From an uncultured Saprospiraceae bacterium (lineage in GTDB: Bacteria > Bacteroidota > Bacteroidia > Chitinophagales > Saprospiraceae), in assembly GCA_937959275.1 (NCBI GenBank), contig CALGLU010000030.1:50213-114212 (forward strand): a DNA stretch of 64,000 nucleotides, given 5' to 3'. Below are positions 1 through 9,878 of this stretch, one piece after another. Numbering within the stretch: position 1 is the stretch's first letter; each line of letters begins with the position of its first letter. Under the pieces are notes generated by a model. It had not been told where the DNA came from. It ran no database searches and saw nothing but the letters and a program-made list of their open reading frames with translations. The position numbers and the translations under genes are program-made.

Positions 1-1
1 T

Positions 2-1690
2 AGCTCAACAACGCTGACTGATGTCATGGTTGGTGAAGTCTGGCTAGGCTCAGGCCAATCGAATATGGAAATGCCAGTTAAAGGTTGGCCGCCAAATGAT
101 CTGATCGACAATTCTGCAGAAGAAATTACGAATGGTACCTATCCAGGTATAAGAATGATTACGGTCAAAAGAAATATGTCAGCTCAACCAATGATAGACT
201 ATACAGGTCAATGGCAGGTCGCATCTCCAGCGACTGTTGGAGACTTTAGTGCCACAGCTTATTTCTTTGCTAAGCGATTGCATCAAGAGTTAGGGATACC
301 AGTTGGTATCATCCACTCGAGTTGGGGTGGTACAGTAGCAGAGGCCTGGACAAGTGCAGCCAAACTAAAAACGCTAGGAGATTTTGACAATGCCTTAGCT
401 ACACTATCAAACCCAACTAGCGAAGCAGTCACCAAGGCGTGGTTTGCAGACAAAGCAACTTCGCCTATTCCTTCTAATCGTGACGAATGGGATAACTTGA
501 CCTTGAATGATGTAGATGCTGCAAAAGGAGCAAGTCAATATGCGAGCTCAGTTGCTTTACCAGGTCGCTTTGATTTTATTGACAAATCTGATATTGATGG
601 CGCATTTTGGTTACATAAAGAAATTAAAATAGATGATGTGTCTGCTGACTACACACTATTAATAGAAGCAGTGGATGATATTGAGAGCACATATGTCAAT
701 GGTAAAAAAGTAGGTGGTGTCCAAGGTCATAATGTGCCACGATCTTTCACGGTTCCAAAATCACTTCTTAAAAAGGGAACAAATACAATAGCAATTCGGG
801 CGATTGATACTGGAGGACCCGGATCTGTGAGTGCGCCTATGGAACTAGTTTCCTCCTCGTCTGATACACGAATTTCTTTGGAAGGTGACTGGCAGTCTAG
901 CACCGTGGCAGAAATTTATCAGGGACAATTTTATTTGTATGACATGAATGCTCCCATTGGTAGGAATCGGCCAAACGTCATCAAACAAAATCCAAATAAT
1001 CCGTCTGTATTATTTAATGCCATGATTAACCCATTAATACCCTACACGATAAAAGGAGCCATCTGGTATCAGGGCGAATCTAATGTCGGACGAGACATGC
1101 AGTATCGTCGATTATTTCCTGCGATGATTACAGATTGGCGCGAGCGTTGGGGTGATGACTTTCCCTTTTATTTTGTACAAATAGCGCCATATCAATATCA
1201 TGGAGGCGATGTCAAAAATGATCAATCGCAAAAATTACGAGAGGCTCAGCGTCGTAGCTTGGCCTTAGATAAAACAGGGATGGTCGTCACGATGGATATT
1301 GGAAATTTTACAAATATTCATCCTGGGAATAAGGCAGATGTTGGCAAGCGGCTGGCTGGACTAGCCTTGGCGAATGATTATGGGAAGGACATTGTTGCCT
1401 CTGGACCTACTTATAAAAGTAAGCAAGTAGAGGGCAAGACAATTGTAATCGATTTTGATCATGTGGGATCAGGATTACAAGCAGCGGCAGATGGCTTGAG
1501 TGGTTTTGAAATTGCGGGTGATAATGGAAAGTTTGTGGAAGCTATTGCAAAAATAGTCGGCAATCAAATTGTTGTTTCCGCCGATAGAATAGATGATCCT
1601 AAAGAGGTTAGATACGCTTGGCGCGATCATGGTGTTGCTACCCTATTTAATATGGAGGGTTTGCCGGCATCATCATTTCGCTCGTTTTGA
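2..1690 (+). CDS. Sialate O-acetylesterase-like SGNH hydrolase (5' end outside window)
   Basis: The reading frame is open to the left edge, so the start codon and signal peptide lie outside the window; the first ATG at 26 is internal. The family removes O-acetyl groups from sialic acids or other acetylated sugars, usually in the periplasm or outside the cell. The SGQSNM block (Ser codon at 59) carries the nucleophile of SGNH/SASA esterases, AIWYQGESN near 1060-1085 is the second conserved block, and NIHPGNK near 1315 supplies the likely catalytic His. A beta-sandwich insertion (about 590-870) resembles the jelly-roll inserted in this family. No T9SS sorting domain is present at the C-terminus. 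The substrate cannot be told from sequence. The five-gene operon downstream starts 122 nt later and may or may not be co-transcribed. Confidence 0.85.
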   Translation, partial: SSTTLTDVMVGEVWLGSGQSNMEMPVKGWPPNDLIDNSAEEITNGTYPGIRMITVKRNMSAQPMIDYTGQWQVASPATVGDFSATAYFFAKRLHQELGIPVGIIHSSWGGTVAEAWTSAAKLKTLGDFDNALATLSNPTSEAVTKAWFADKATSPIPSNRDEWDNLTLNDVDAAKGASQYASSVALPGRFDFIDKSDIDGAFWLHKEIKIDDVSADYTLLIEAVDDIESTYVNGKKVGGVQGHNVPRSFTVPKSLLKKGTNTIAIRAIDTGGPGSVSAPMELVSSSSDTRISLEGDWQSSTVAEIYQGQFYLYDMNAPIGRNRPNVIKQNPNNPSVLFNAMINPLIPYTIKGAIWYQGESNVGRDMQYRRLFPAMITDWRERWGDDFPFYFVQIAPYQYHGGDVKNDQSQKLREAQRRSLALDKTGMVVTMDIGNFTNIHPGNKADVGKRLAGLALANDYGKDIVASGPTYKSKQVEGKTIVIDFDHVGSGLQAAADGLSGFEIAGDNGKFVEAIAKIVGNQIVVSADRIDDPKEVRYAWRDHGVATLFNMEGLPASSFRSF

Positions 1691-1812
1691 ATTTTTCATT
1701 TTTGGCAATGATTAAGCGTATTTAACCAAGTAACTAAAAATAGCTGAACAGGTCCACTGAATTTTTTAAAATAAATAAAAGATATTTTCTTTATTTCCTT
1801 ACATTAGAAGAT

Positions 1813-2205
1813 ATGGAGAAAATTGAAATTTTACATCCTGATCGCGACCCTAATTTTGATTCCGGGGCTTATTCAGATGGAGTGGCGTATAACGGTATGC
1901 TTTTTTTAAGTGGACAGGCATGCATTGATTTCACAACGAGTGAATTCGTTCTAGGGACTATTGAAGAAGAGACTAGAAGAACCTTAGATAATATTAAAGC
2001 AATTGTAGAAACCGCCGGCGGCACGATGAACGACGCCTTAAAAAGTACTGTCCATCTTAAAGACATTGCCGATTTCGATAAGTTCAATGAAACCTATGCG
2101 ACTTATTTTACTGGTATAAAACCTGCGCGCACCACAGTGCAGTCGGTACTAGGCCACAATATAAAAGTAGAAATAGATATTGTTTTCAAATTGCCCACAG
2201 ACTGA
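1813..2205 (+). CDS. RidA/YjgF family enamine-imine deaminase
   Basis: A 130-residue protein, the usual RidA length. RidA proteins hydrolyse reactive enamine/imine intermediates made by PLP enzymes, releasing ammonia and a keto acid. Arg106 in the PARTTV motif and Glu120 correspond to the conserved carboxylate-binding Arg and the Glu of the active RidA subfamily. It is first in a same-strand run with a PLP aminotransferase 24 nt downstream, which fits a role in clearing that enzyme's by-products (inference). No signal peptide, so cytoplasmic. Confidence 0.85.
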   Translation: MEKIEILHPDRDPNFDSGAYSDGVAYNGMLFLSGQACIDFTTSEFVLGTIEEETRRTLDNIKAIVETAGGTMNDALKSTVHLKDIADFDKFNETYATYFTGIKPARTTVQSVLGHNIKVEIDIVFKLPTD

Positions 2206-2229
2206 TCCTCTCATAGAATCTACAAGAAC

Positions 2230-3546
2230 ATGCAGGAAATAAACATGCAACTCAGCCACGAAAAATCCGCGGCTTTGCTTGAACGTTCCAAAAAGGTTTT
2301 GGCTGGCGGAGTGTCTTCAGAATTTCGGAAATTTAACCACCCTCACGCACTGTTCTATGATCACGCAGAGGGTGTTTACATCTATGACGTAGACGGTAAT
2401 AAGTATCTAGATTTTACGCTGAGTCAAGGGCCCATGATTGTTGGTCATTCTCATCCTCACGTTTTAAAAAGGGTGCGAGACTATTCTGAAAAAGGTCAAC
2501 TCTTCGCAGGACAACATATTTTAGAAATAGAGTTAGCAGAAAAATTAAACAAGTACATTCCATCAGCAGAGTTGATGCGATTCTGCTTAGATGGATCTAC
2601 CGCTATACAGACCGCATTTAGAGTCGCACGAGCAAAGACAGGCCGTAATAAATTCATACGCTTCGAAGGCCATTATCACGGTTGGCTAGATAATGTTTCG
2701 TGGGGACTGACTTTGAATAAAGATAAAATGGGGACAAGAGAAACCCCCATTCCCCTACCCTGGTCTGAAGGAATCGCTGATGGAGTTAAGCACGAATTCA
2801 TCATACTCCCTTGGAACGATTTAGAACTGGTCAAAAAAACGATGGCCGAAAATCATAATGAGATTGCAGCCATTATTACCGAACCTATTATGTGCAACAG
2901 CAGTTGCATTCTTCCAGAAGAAGGATTTCTGCAAGGCTTGCGCGATGTTTGTACACACTATAATTCTGCCCTAATATTCGATGAAGTCATTACAGGTTTT
3001 AGAACGGGATTAGGAGGTGCACAAAAACATTTCGGCATTACGCCTGACCTGTCAATTTTTGCAAAGGCATTGGCTAGTGGGTATCCTATTTCGGCTATTG
3101 TAGGTAAAAAAGAGTGGATGCACTCACTTGCTGAAGGAAAGGTCATACATGCAGGCACGATGAACTCTGGCTGTGCACTGATTGCCGCAGCTCTGGGCAC
3201 CATTGAGGTATTAGAACAAGAAGGTACCCATGAGCGGATTTATGCTCTAGGTCATCGATTAATGGAAGGCTTACGAAAAGCAGCTAAAGAAACAGGACAG
3301 AATCTTTTAGTGCAAGGCTTGGGCCCTATGTTCCACACTGGCTTTGCTGACGTATCTAAAATAAAAGAGTATCGGGAAGTGAGTGCATATGAGCAGCCAA
3401 AATCTAAACTGTTCATTCAAGGCATGCAACAACGAGGTGTTCGAATTATTGGGAGAGGGCTATGGTATATCAGTGCCGTCCATGAAGAAAAACATATCGA
3501 CCATGCCATAGAAATGGCCAAGGAAACGCTTATAGAATTAAAATAA
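2230..3546 (+). CDS. Class III PLP-dependent aminotransferase (GSA-aminomutase-like)
   Basis: A 438-residue fold-type I PLP enzyme of the class III group. The LIFDEVITGFR block with the cofactor Asp and the PLP lysine K279 in FAKALASG are intact. It resembles glutamate-1-semialdehyde aminomutase in layout, but its place in a catabolic operon argues against haem synthesis (HemL). A start at 2245 (MQLSHEK) is as plausible as 2230; neither has a clear ribosome-binding site. Neighbours are RidA upstream and a dehydrogenase 47 nt downstream, so it probably transaminates a small amino compound released by the hydrolases at the end of the operon. The substrate is unknown. Confidence 0.8.
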   Translation: MQEINMQLSHEKSAALLERSKKVLAGGVSSEFRKFNHPHALFYDHAEGVYIYDVDGNKYLDFTLSQGPMIVGHSHPHVLKRVRDYSEKGQLFAGQHILEIELAEKLNKYIPSAELMRFCLDGSTAIQTAFRVARAKTGRNKFIRFEGHYHGWLDNVSWGLTLNKDKMGTRETPIPLPWSEGIADGVKHEFIILPWNDLELVKKTMAENHNEIAAIITEPIMCNSSCILPEEGFLQGLRDVCTHYNSALIFDEVITGFRTGLGGAQKHFGITPDLSIFAKALASGYPISAIVGKKEWMHSLAEGKVIHAGTMNSGCALIAAALGTIEVLEQEGTHERIYALGHRLMEGLRKAAKETGQNLLVQGLGPMFHTGFADVSKIKEYREVSAYEQPKSKLFIQGMQQRGVRIIGRGLWYISAVHEEKHIDHAIEMAKETLIELK

Positions 3547-3593
3547 AAAAACTAAAGAGTGCAAATAATACAACTCAACAAAATCGTAAGCCT

Positions 3594-4580
3594 GTGATAC
3601 TAAAAAATAACTCGACTGTCGGTATCGTCGGCCTTGGACTCATGGGAGCAAGCATAGCTGCAGCTCTGCTATTGAACGGCCAAAAAGTCGTAGCCGTATC
3701 TCCGATAGTCTCTGATGTAGACAGTTCCGCTCCCGATCGTATCAAGCATTCTTTAGAGGTATGCCTCAAAGAGGGACTGACTACTAAAACTCCAGATGAG
3801 TTTTTACAAAACATTAGGTATACCTCAGATTACAGCCACCTTAAAAATTGTTGGTTGGTCATGGAGTGCGTTTCTGAAAACCTTGCGATAAAACAAGAGG
3901 TCTTTAAAAAAATAGAAGCCTGCGTTTCTGACGAAGTCATTATGACTTCGAATACGTCGGCAATGCCCATAAGCCTGTTACAGAACCACTGCAAAGTACC
4001 TGAACGGTTTTTTGGAATGCACTGGGACGAACCAGCCTACACCTCCCCATTTTTGGAAATCGTATGTGGCGAAAAAAGTCCGATCAAAATCGGGGAACAG
4101 TTACATGCCATAGCCACGACATGGGGCAAAGAACCAACATTGGTACGTAAAGATATCAGAGGTTTTATCACCAATCGAATCATGTATGCCATGTATCGAG
4201 AAGCCTTTAATCTTGTGGAAGGTGGTTACGCTACAGTTGCCGATGTCGACCGAGCCTGCAAAAATGATGGCGGTCGATGGATGGCATTCTGCGGTCTTTT
4301 TCGCTATATGGATTTAACAGGGCTTCAGGCATACCATGCCGTGATGAAAGACTTATTCCCTGAGTTGAGTACTCAGAAAACGGTACCAAAACTTATCGAT
4401 GACATTGCAAAGGCAGGCGGTAACGGAGTGACTAATGGACATGGGTTTTATAAGTACACTCCCGAGGAGGCAAAAAAATGGAAAGAAAATTTTGAACATT
4501 TCGCTTTTGATTTGAATCGCTTATCTACTGATTATGCTAAGAAAATGTCTGACATAACTTCCAAAAACAATCCAGGATGA
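3594..4580 (+). CDS. 3-hydroxyacyl-CoA dehydrogenase-type NAD(P) oxidoreductase
   Basis: A 328-residue enzyme starting at GTG. The N-terminal Rossmann motif GLGLMG (residues 13-18) binds NAD. The catalytic-domain hallmarks SNTSAMP and FGMHWDEP follow the 3-hydroxybutyryl-CoA / L-gulonate 3-dehydrogenase / carnitine 3-dehydrogenase superfamily. The length matches the single-function, non-CoA members such as carnitine or gulonate dehydrogenase. It overlaps the dipeptidase gene by 4 nt (ATGA), so the two are translationally coupled. Likely role: oxidation of a 3-hydroxy acid in the same pathway as the aminotransferase (inference). Confidence 0.78.
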   Translation: MILKNNSTVGIVGLGLMGASIAAALLLNGQKVVAVSPIVSDVDSSAPDRIKHSLEVCLKEGLTTKTPDEFLQNIRYTSDYSHLKNCWLVMECVSENLAIKQEVFKKIEACVSDEVIMTSNTSAMPISLLQNHCKVPERFFGMHWDEPAYTSPFLEIVCGEKSPIKIGEQLHAIATTWGKEPTLVRKDIRGFITNRIMYAMYREAFNLVEGGYATVADVDRACKNDGGRWMAFCGLFRYMDLTGLQAYHAVMKDLFPELSTQKTVPKLIDDIAKAGGNGVTNGHGFYKYTPEEAKKWKENFEHFAFDLNRLSTDYAKKMSDITSKNNPG

Positions 4581-5695
4581 GCAGCGCCTCCACCATCCCA
4601 TTTATAGTGGACGGCCATTTAGATTTGGCGACTAATGCCATGACGCTCAACCGGGACTTAACGAAAACCGTAGAAGAGATTAGAGAAAAAGAGCGACGGT
4701 TAGGATTAACAGATTACCAAGACCGTGGCAAAGGCACGGTGGCATTACCCCAACTACGAGAAGGAAATATTGGCCTTGTCATAACGACCATGATTTCACG
4801 CTACTCTAAAGAAGGCAAGCCAATACCTTCTATGGCACTGCCAGGGTGGCATTCACCACAACAAGCTTACGCTCATGCTCAATGTCAATTAGCATGGTAC
4901 CGCGAAATGGAAACGATGGGGGAAATGACTCAGATCAGCACACAAGTTGGACTATCTACACATATAAACCTTTGGGTAGAAAATACCGTAAAATCTGAAA
5001 AGAAACCTATTGGCTATATCCTTGCCCTTGAAGGCGCAGACTCAATTGTCAATTTAGATTACTTACACCACTACCATGACATGGGATTACGTTCCATAGG
5101 AATTTCGCATTTTGGGCCTGGCAGATATGCAGCAGGTACACATTCCGACGGAAGTGGATTAACAGCTCTTGGGAAAGAACTTTTAAGTGAGATGAATCAA
5201 TTAGACATTCAATTGGATTTAACGCATCTCACTGATAAAGGCTTTTTCGAGGCACTTGATATTTTCCAAGGCCCAGTCATCGCCAGCCACCAAAATTGTA
5301 GAAGTATCGTACCTGGTGAACGCCAGTTTTCTGATGAACAGATTCGATGTATTATAGATCGGAACGGGATGATCGGAGGTGCTCTAGATACTTGGATGAT
5401 GTATCCTAATTTTCAACTTGGAATAGATGATCCAAAAGAACTTGACATCCGTCTGGAACATTTGGTAGACCATTTCGACTATATCTGTCAAATAGCTGGC
5501 AACAGTGAGCACATCGGATTTGGAAGTGATCTTGATGGCCTATTTGGATTAGAACAAACACCTCACGATATGGATACCATCGCCGATCTTCAGAAATTCG
5601 GTGCCATACTTATCGATAGAGGCTACACACAAAAAGACAGAGACAATATATTTTCAGCTAATTGGATACGAACATTAAACCGCGTTTTAACATAA
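4577..5695 (+). CDS. Membrane dipeptidase (peptidase family M19)
   Basis: A 372-residue zinc peptidase of the renal dipeptidase family. The binuclear metal ligands are visible: H14-x-D16 in DGHLD, E152 in ALEGAD, H217 in DLTH, H238 in ASHQN, and the Asp in GSDLDG. No signal peptide is apparent, so a cytoplasmic location is likely, unlike many M19 members. M19 enzymes cleave dipeptides, including those with a D-residue or dehydro-residue. It overlaps the upstream dehydrogenase gene by 4 nt and precedes the ceramidase-like gene by 10 nt, placing it inside the operon. Confidence 0.88.
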   Translation: MSSASTIPFIVDGHLDLATNAMTLNRDLTKTVEEIREKERRLGLTDYQDRGKGTVALPQLREGNIGLVITTMISRYSKEGKPIPSMALPGWHSPQQAYAHAQCQLAWYREMETMGEMTQISTQVGLSTHINLWVENTVKSEKKPIGYILALEGADSIVNLDYLHHYHDMGLRSIGISHFGPGRYAAGTHSDGSGLTALGKELLSEMNQLDIQLDLTHLTDKGFFEALDIFQGPVIASHQNCRSIVPGERQFSDEQIRCIIDRNGMIGGALDTWMMYPNFQLGIDDPKELDIRLEHLVDHFDYICQIAGNSEHIGFGSDLDGLFGLEQTPHDMDTIADLQKFGAILIDRGYTQKDRDNIFSANWIRTLNRVLT

Positions 5696-5705
5696 AATAT
5701 CACCT

Positions 5706-7202
5706 ATGAAAAGGCCAATAAAATTTCGCAAAGCATTACTGCTGGTTATACTAGTTGTAAGCATAAATCAGTCCTGCCAACGAGCTACTTTACATGCGGA
5801 TAGCCTCAGTTCTGATCATGCGACTAGTCAAAATCCAAGTCTTAAAACTAGTCCAAACTCTGGCCTTAAGATTGGATATGGCGAAGTAGATTACACCCCT
5901 CCAGTAGGTCTCGATTTGGTAGGCAACTATCGAGGTGATGATTATGCTTCCCGTGGTGTTCACGATGCCTTGTTTGGTAAAGCAATAGTGGCCGAAGACA
6001 GTCATGGAGAAAAAACAGCCATTCTATCCGTAGACATTTGTCTTATAACTGTAGATGCTATAGATATGATGCGCGATTATGTGGCATCCAATTCAGACAT
6101 CAAAGCAGAAAATGTTTTTATTCATGCCACACATACACATAGTGGGCCCAAGTCAAACATGGATGCCCCACAAGCTAAAGGGTATCTACAAAAAGCAGCA
6201 AGTGCTATCCTTGAAGCGAATAAAGATCTGGAATCAGCAGAACTCATGGTTGGTCGTACGACCGAAGATCGAGTTTCGCATAATAGAAGATTAAAAGCAG
6301 TAGACGGCACTACTCACATGGTCTGGGAAAAATTCGAACCCGGTTTTATAGAAAAAGCTTTAGGTGGAAAAGATCCAGAATTGATTACTGTCAGTATTGA
6401 AAAAGATGGAGAGACGACGGGCACCTTGGTTAATTTCGGATGCCACCCGACGACTCTTACCGGAAATAATTGGCTGTATTCAGCTGATTATCCTTCCTAT
6501 TTATCTGAGTCTGTTCAAAAAGTAAGAGGAGAAGATTTTGGCGTACTTTTTCTAAATGCACCATCAGGTAATATTACACAGGTCGATCACAAAGTCGGAT
6601 TTTTAGACACCTATCAAGAATGTCAACGAGTCGGCTATCTATTAGGCGTGGCTGCCTTAGAGGCAATGAATAAAAGTGCCCCAGCGACTGGCAATGGACA
6701 AATTCAAATTTCTAGGGAAGAGGTGAAACTTAAAAAAATGACGATCACGGATGAGCAATATGAATGGGCAAAAAAAGTAATGAATAGAGTAGAAATAGAA
6801 GGGATGCCCGAATTGCAACCCGACGGTATACCAGAAGAATTATATGCGCAATGGTGGGTAGAGATGTACGATGTGCAACATGAAATCGATGACCTCGAAG
6901 TGATGGTTATTCAAATTGGCGACGTGGCTATTGTTGGTATGCCTGGAGAAATATTCTACGAGTTTGGTGTCTATATCAAAGAAAATTCTCCGTACAAAAA
7001 TACCTTAGTAGTCGGATTAGCCAATGGCCATTTTAAATATTTTCCAACTGAAATTTCATTTAGTCAAGGGCCTGAAGGTTTTAAGCCTATGATCAAAGGA
7101 TATGAGACGACACCTGGAACGACAATCTATGATAAAGGCTCTGGGGAGAAATTAGCTGAATCAGCTGTCGCACAATTGAAAGCCTTGTATTCTAAAAAAT
7201 AG
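5706..7202 (+). CDS. Neutral/alkaline ceramidase N-terminal domain amidase, lipoprotein
   Basis: A 498-residue protein with a basic N-terminus, hydrophobic core and a candidate lipidated Cys at 24 (INQSC, an imperfect lipobox). The zinc-site signatures of neutral ceramidases are present: HATHTHSGP at 140-148, H247 in FGCHPTT, NAPSGNIT at 284-291, and GEIFYEFG near residue 416. It is shorter than characterised neutral ceramidases (over 600 residues) and lacks their C-terminal immunoglobulin-like domain. The family hydrolyses amide bonds. Here it ends an amino-compound operon, so a different N-acyl amide substrate is as likely as ceramide (inference). Co-transcription with 4577 is likely (10 nt gap). 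Confidence 0.78.
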   Translation: MKRPIKFRKALLLVILVVSINQSCQRATLHADSLSSDHATSQNPSLKTSPNSGLKIGYGEVDYTPPVGLDLVGNYRGDDYASRGVHDALFGKAIVAEDSHGEKTAILSVDICLITVDAIDMMRDYVASNSDIKAENVFIHATHTHSGPKSNMDAPQAKGYLQKAASAILEANKDLESAELMVGRTTEDRVSHNRRLKAVDGTTHMVWEKFEPGFIEKALGGKDPELITVSIEKDGETTGTLVNFGCHPTTLTGNNWLYSADYPSYLSESVQKVRGEDFGVLFLNAPSGNITQVDHKVGFLDTYQECQRVGYLLGVAALEAMNKSAPATGNGQIQISREEVKLKKMTITDEQYEWAKKVMNRVEIEGMPELQPDGIPEELYAQWWVEMYDVQHEIDDLEVMVIQIGDVAIVGMPGEIFYEFGVYIKENSPYKNTLVVGLANGHFKYFPTEISFSQGPEGFKPMIKGYETTPGTTIYDKGSGEKLAESAVAQLKALYSKK

Positions 7203-7427
7203 ATTGTGTTGCAGAATACTACTTCAATAGAATTTGTATTTATTGGAAATTATTACTTGTCTAAGAATCAATGGTTCGGTATAAAAATGATCAACATATT
7301 TGATAAAAAGACCTGTTAATGTACTTACAAGCTAAAAAAGCAAACATCTATAGCAAATTTCGCATCTTTAGTTCTAACAGTTTTAAGGTGTATAGATTAA
7401 GACTGTATTAACTAACAAACATCTACT

Positions 7428-9575
7428 ATGAAAACGATAAAAACAAATACAATTACTTCCGTTAAGGACTTCTGTAAAACAACAACATTGCTTCTGCTTT
7501 TTTCACTGTTCACTTTTTGCGGCAGCAGCTTGTCTGCTCAAAGCATAGTCCAAACTCATGGTAGATTACAAGTCGTTGGCAACAAAGTGATGAACCAGTT
7601 TAGTCAGCCGATTAGCCTCGCAGGGAATAGCCTTTTCTGGGATAATTTTGGAGGAAGCATTTATTATAATGCTGCCACTGTTAACCACTTAGCCACTGAA
7701 TGGAATACAGATATTGTCAGACCTGCAATGGGTGTAGAAGAGTTTAATGCCTATACAACGAATTCTGTGGTGAGCACTAATAATGTGATTGCTGTCGTAG
7801 ACGCTGCGATAGCCGCAGGAATTTATGTCATCATTGATTTTCATTCTCACTATGCCAATGATTACGAACAAGATGCGATTACCTTCTTCACAACCATGGC
7901 CAGTACCTACGGGAGTTTTGACAATGTAATCTATGAAGTATTCAACGAACCGATAGATCAATCTTGGCCTGTCATAAAAGCATATTCAGAAGCTGTGATT
8001 AGTGCTATACGAGCACAAGATCCTGACAACCTGATCATCGTTGGCAGTCGACAATACAGCCAGGACGTAGACGAAGCTTCTCTTAATCCTATTAATGATC
8101 CTAATGTTGCCTATGCCTTACATTTTTACTCAGGCACTCACACACAGTATCTCAGGGACAAGGCGACTGTTGCAATGAATAACGGCATTGCCTTATTTGC
8201 AACTGAATGGGGAGCGGTCAATGCAGATGGTGATGGCCCTATTGCTGCAGCAGAGACAGAGATATGGATGGACTACTTAAGAGATAATGACATCAGCCAT
8301 GCTAATTGGTCAGTCTTTGATAAGGACGAAGGTGCATCATCTGTCGCTCCTAATGCTGGTCTTGCTGGACTCTTAAATAATAACTTAACGAACACAGGTT
8401 TTTATGTTAGAGATATCATTGAGAATTGGAATGCTGGAGGTGGTGGTGGATCGACAACTCAAAGTCCTTATGTCAGTCAATCGATCCCAGGTAGAATACA
8501 ACTAGAAGATTATGATATAGGAGGACAAGGCGTCGCTTATAATGATTTTGATGCAGTGAATAATGGAGATAATTATCGAACAGATGGCGTCGATATTGGT
8601 GGCACGTCTGATATAGGAGGTGGTTTTACGGTTGGCTGGACAGAGGATGGAGAATGGCTTGAGTATACGATTGCAAACGTTTCTCCTGGTGATTACGACA
8701 TACTGTTTAGAGTGGCCAGTATAACTGATGACTTGAATAGAATTAATATTTCATTAAACGGGACATCTTTAGGAACCGTGACTGTCCCCAATACGGGTGG
8801 ATACGAATCTTGGACTACAGTGACATTAGAAGATATAGCTCTTACTGCAGGAACAGATGACATTGTAAGAGTAACAATAGAAGGAGGTGGATTTAATTTG
8901 AATTGGGTAGAATTTGAAAATACGAATCCACAAAGTCCATTTAGTACGCAAACAATACCTGGAAGATTACAAGTTGAAGATTACGATAATGGTGGACAAG
9001 GTATCGCCTATAATGATACTGATCCTATAAATAATGGAGATAGTTATCGAACAGACGGAGTCGATATTGAACTCAATACTGATGTTGGCGGAGGACATTC
9101 TGTTGCCTATACAGAAGACGGAGAGTGGCTCGAATACTCAATGGCTTCTGTTGCGCAGGGTCAATATGATTTATCATTTAGGGTTGCCACTATTTCGACT
9201 GCTCAAGATCAGATTGATGTATCACTTGATGGTGTTTCCTTAGGTAATATAACAGTTCCCAATACAGGAGGATATGATACCTGGAGTACAGTTGTGCTAG
9301 AGGATGTTACAATTCCATCTGGCTCTAATCAAATCATCAGGATGACAATCAGCGGTGGTGGATATAATATCAATTGGATTGATTTTACGCCGGTGCAAAC
9401 AAATCCTGGAGAGTGTACTGATGCTGATAATATGCCTATTGAAATAACAGAAGGAGATGTGTATCTGACAAATGCTTGTTATGGCGTGATCTTAACTTCT
9501 CCTTCAGGACAATGCTTTCGAGTGACGATTGCAGATGATGGTCAGTTGGTTTCTACGGCCATAGAGTGTCCGTAA
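7428..9575 (+). CDS. GH5 endoglycanase with two CBM6 domains, secreted
   Basis: A 715-residue modular enzyme with a signal peptide (hydrophobic stretch 20-37, ending SAQS). The GH5 catalytic domain spans about 40-335, with acid/base E174 in VFNEP and nucleophile E260 in FATEWG. A glycine-rich linker (about 337-343) leads to two tandem CBM6-type domains (about 347-497 and 506-655) that share the pattern IPGR-Q-EDYD and TDGVDI, so they look like an internal duplication. A 55-residue tail with four Cys closes the protein instead of a T9SS sorting domain. GH5 enzymes of this kind cut cellulose or mixed-linkage glucans. Monocistronic; 225 nt upstream is non-coding. Confidence 0.88.
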   Translation: MKTIKTNTITSVKDFCKTTTLLLLFSLFTFCGSSLSAQSIVQTHGRLQVVGNKVMNQFSQPISLAGNSLFWDNFGGSIYYNAATVNHLATEWNTDIVRPAMGVEEFNAYTTNSVVSTNNVIAVVDAAIAAGIYVIIDFHSHYANDYEQDAITFFTTMASTYGSFDNVIYEVFNEPIDQSWPVIKAYSEAVISAIRAQDPDNLIIVGSRQYSQDVDEASLNPINDPNVAYALHFYSGTHTQYLRDKATVAMNNGIALFATEWGAVNADGDGPIAAAETEIWMDYLRDNDISHANWSVFDKDEGASSVAPNAGLAGLLNNNLTNTGFYVRDIIENWNAGGGGGSTTQSPYVSQSIPGRIQLEDYDIGGQGVAYNDFDAVNNGDNYRTDGVDIGGTSDIGGGFTVGWTEDGEWLEYTIANVSPGDYDILFRVASITDDLNRINISLNGTSLGTVTVPNTGGYESWTTVTLEDIALTAGTDDIVRVTIEGGGFNLNWVEFENTNPQSPFSTQTIPGRLQVEDYDNGGQGIAYNDTDPINNGDSYRTDGVDIELNTDVGGGHSVAYTEDGEWLEYSMASVAQGQYDLSFRVATISTAQDQIDVSLDGVSLGNITVPNTGGYDTWSTVVLEDVTIPSGSNQIIRMTISGGGYNINWIDFTPVQTNPGECTDADNMPIEITEGDVYLTNACYGVILTSPSGQCFRVTIADDGQLVSTAIECP

Positions 9576-9878
9576 TCAACCAGGGACTATTTCTTTTGAT
9601 CAAAGACCACGAGTGTCAGTTGTTTTGGAATGGTAATCTTTAAGTCAACCAACAAAACTTAAGAATTCGTTTCTAGGCCAATAAATTTTCTTGTTGGACT
9701 ACAGGCGGATTCTATTGCTTAAAAACACTTGATGTTCAACTTCGATCTTGAATGTTTAATAAGGAATAGCTAAATTTCTATATCCAATTGCTAGATGAAC
9801 TTAACATGACCTTCTATTCTCATTAACAATTTATACACAACTCCTGACTTAAGTTTGTAGCAAAATAAATACACACTT
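9576..9878. other. Intergenic, 303 nt
   Basis: No open frame of note and no clear terminator hairpin after the GH5 gene. The right end carries the promoter element noted at 9850. Confidence 0.6.
9850..9857 (+). promoter_or_regulatory. Bacteroidota -7 element TAAGTTTG
   Basis: Exact match to the TAnnTTTG -7 consensus, 21 nt before the ATG at 9879, implying a short leader. No convincing -33 TTG is seen at the right distance. Confidence 0.45.

Noticed and set aside
2230..3546. Calling the class III enzyme HemL (glutamate-1-semialdehyde aminomutase)
   Set aside because: The fold matches, but the operon is catabolic and no haem genes are near, so the specific name is not supported.
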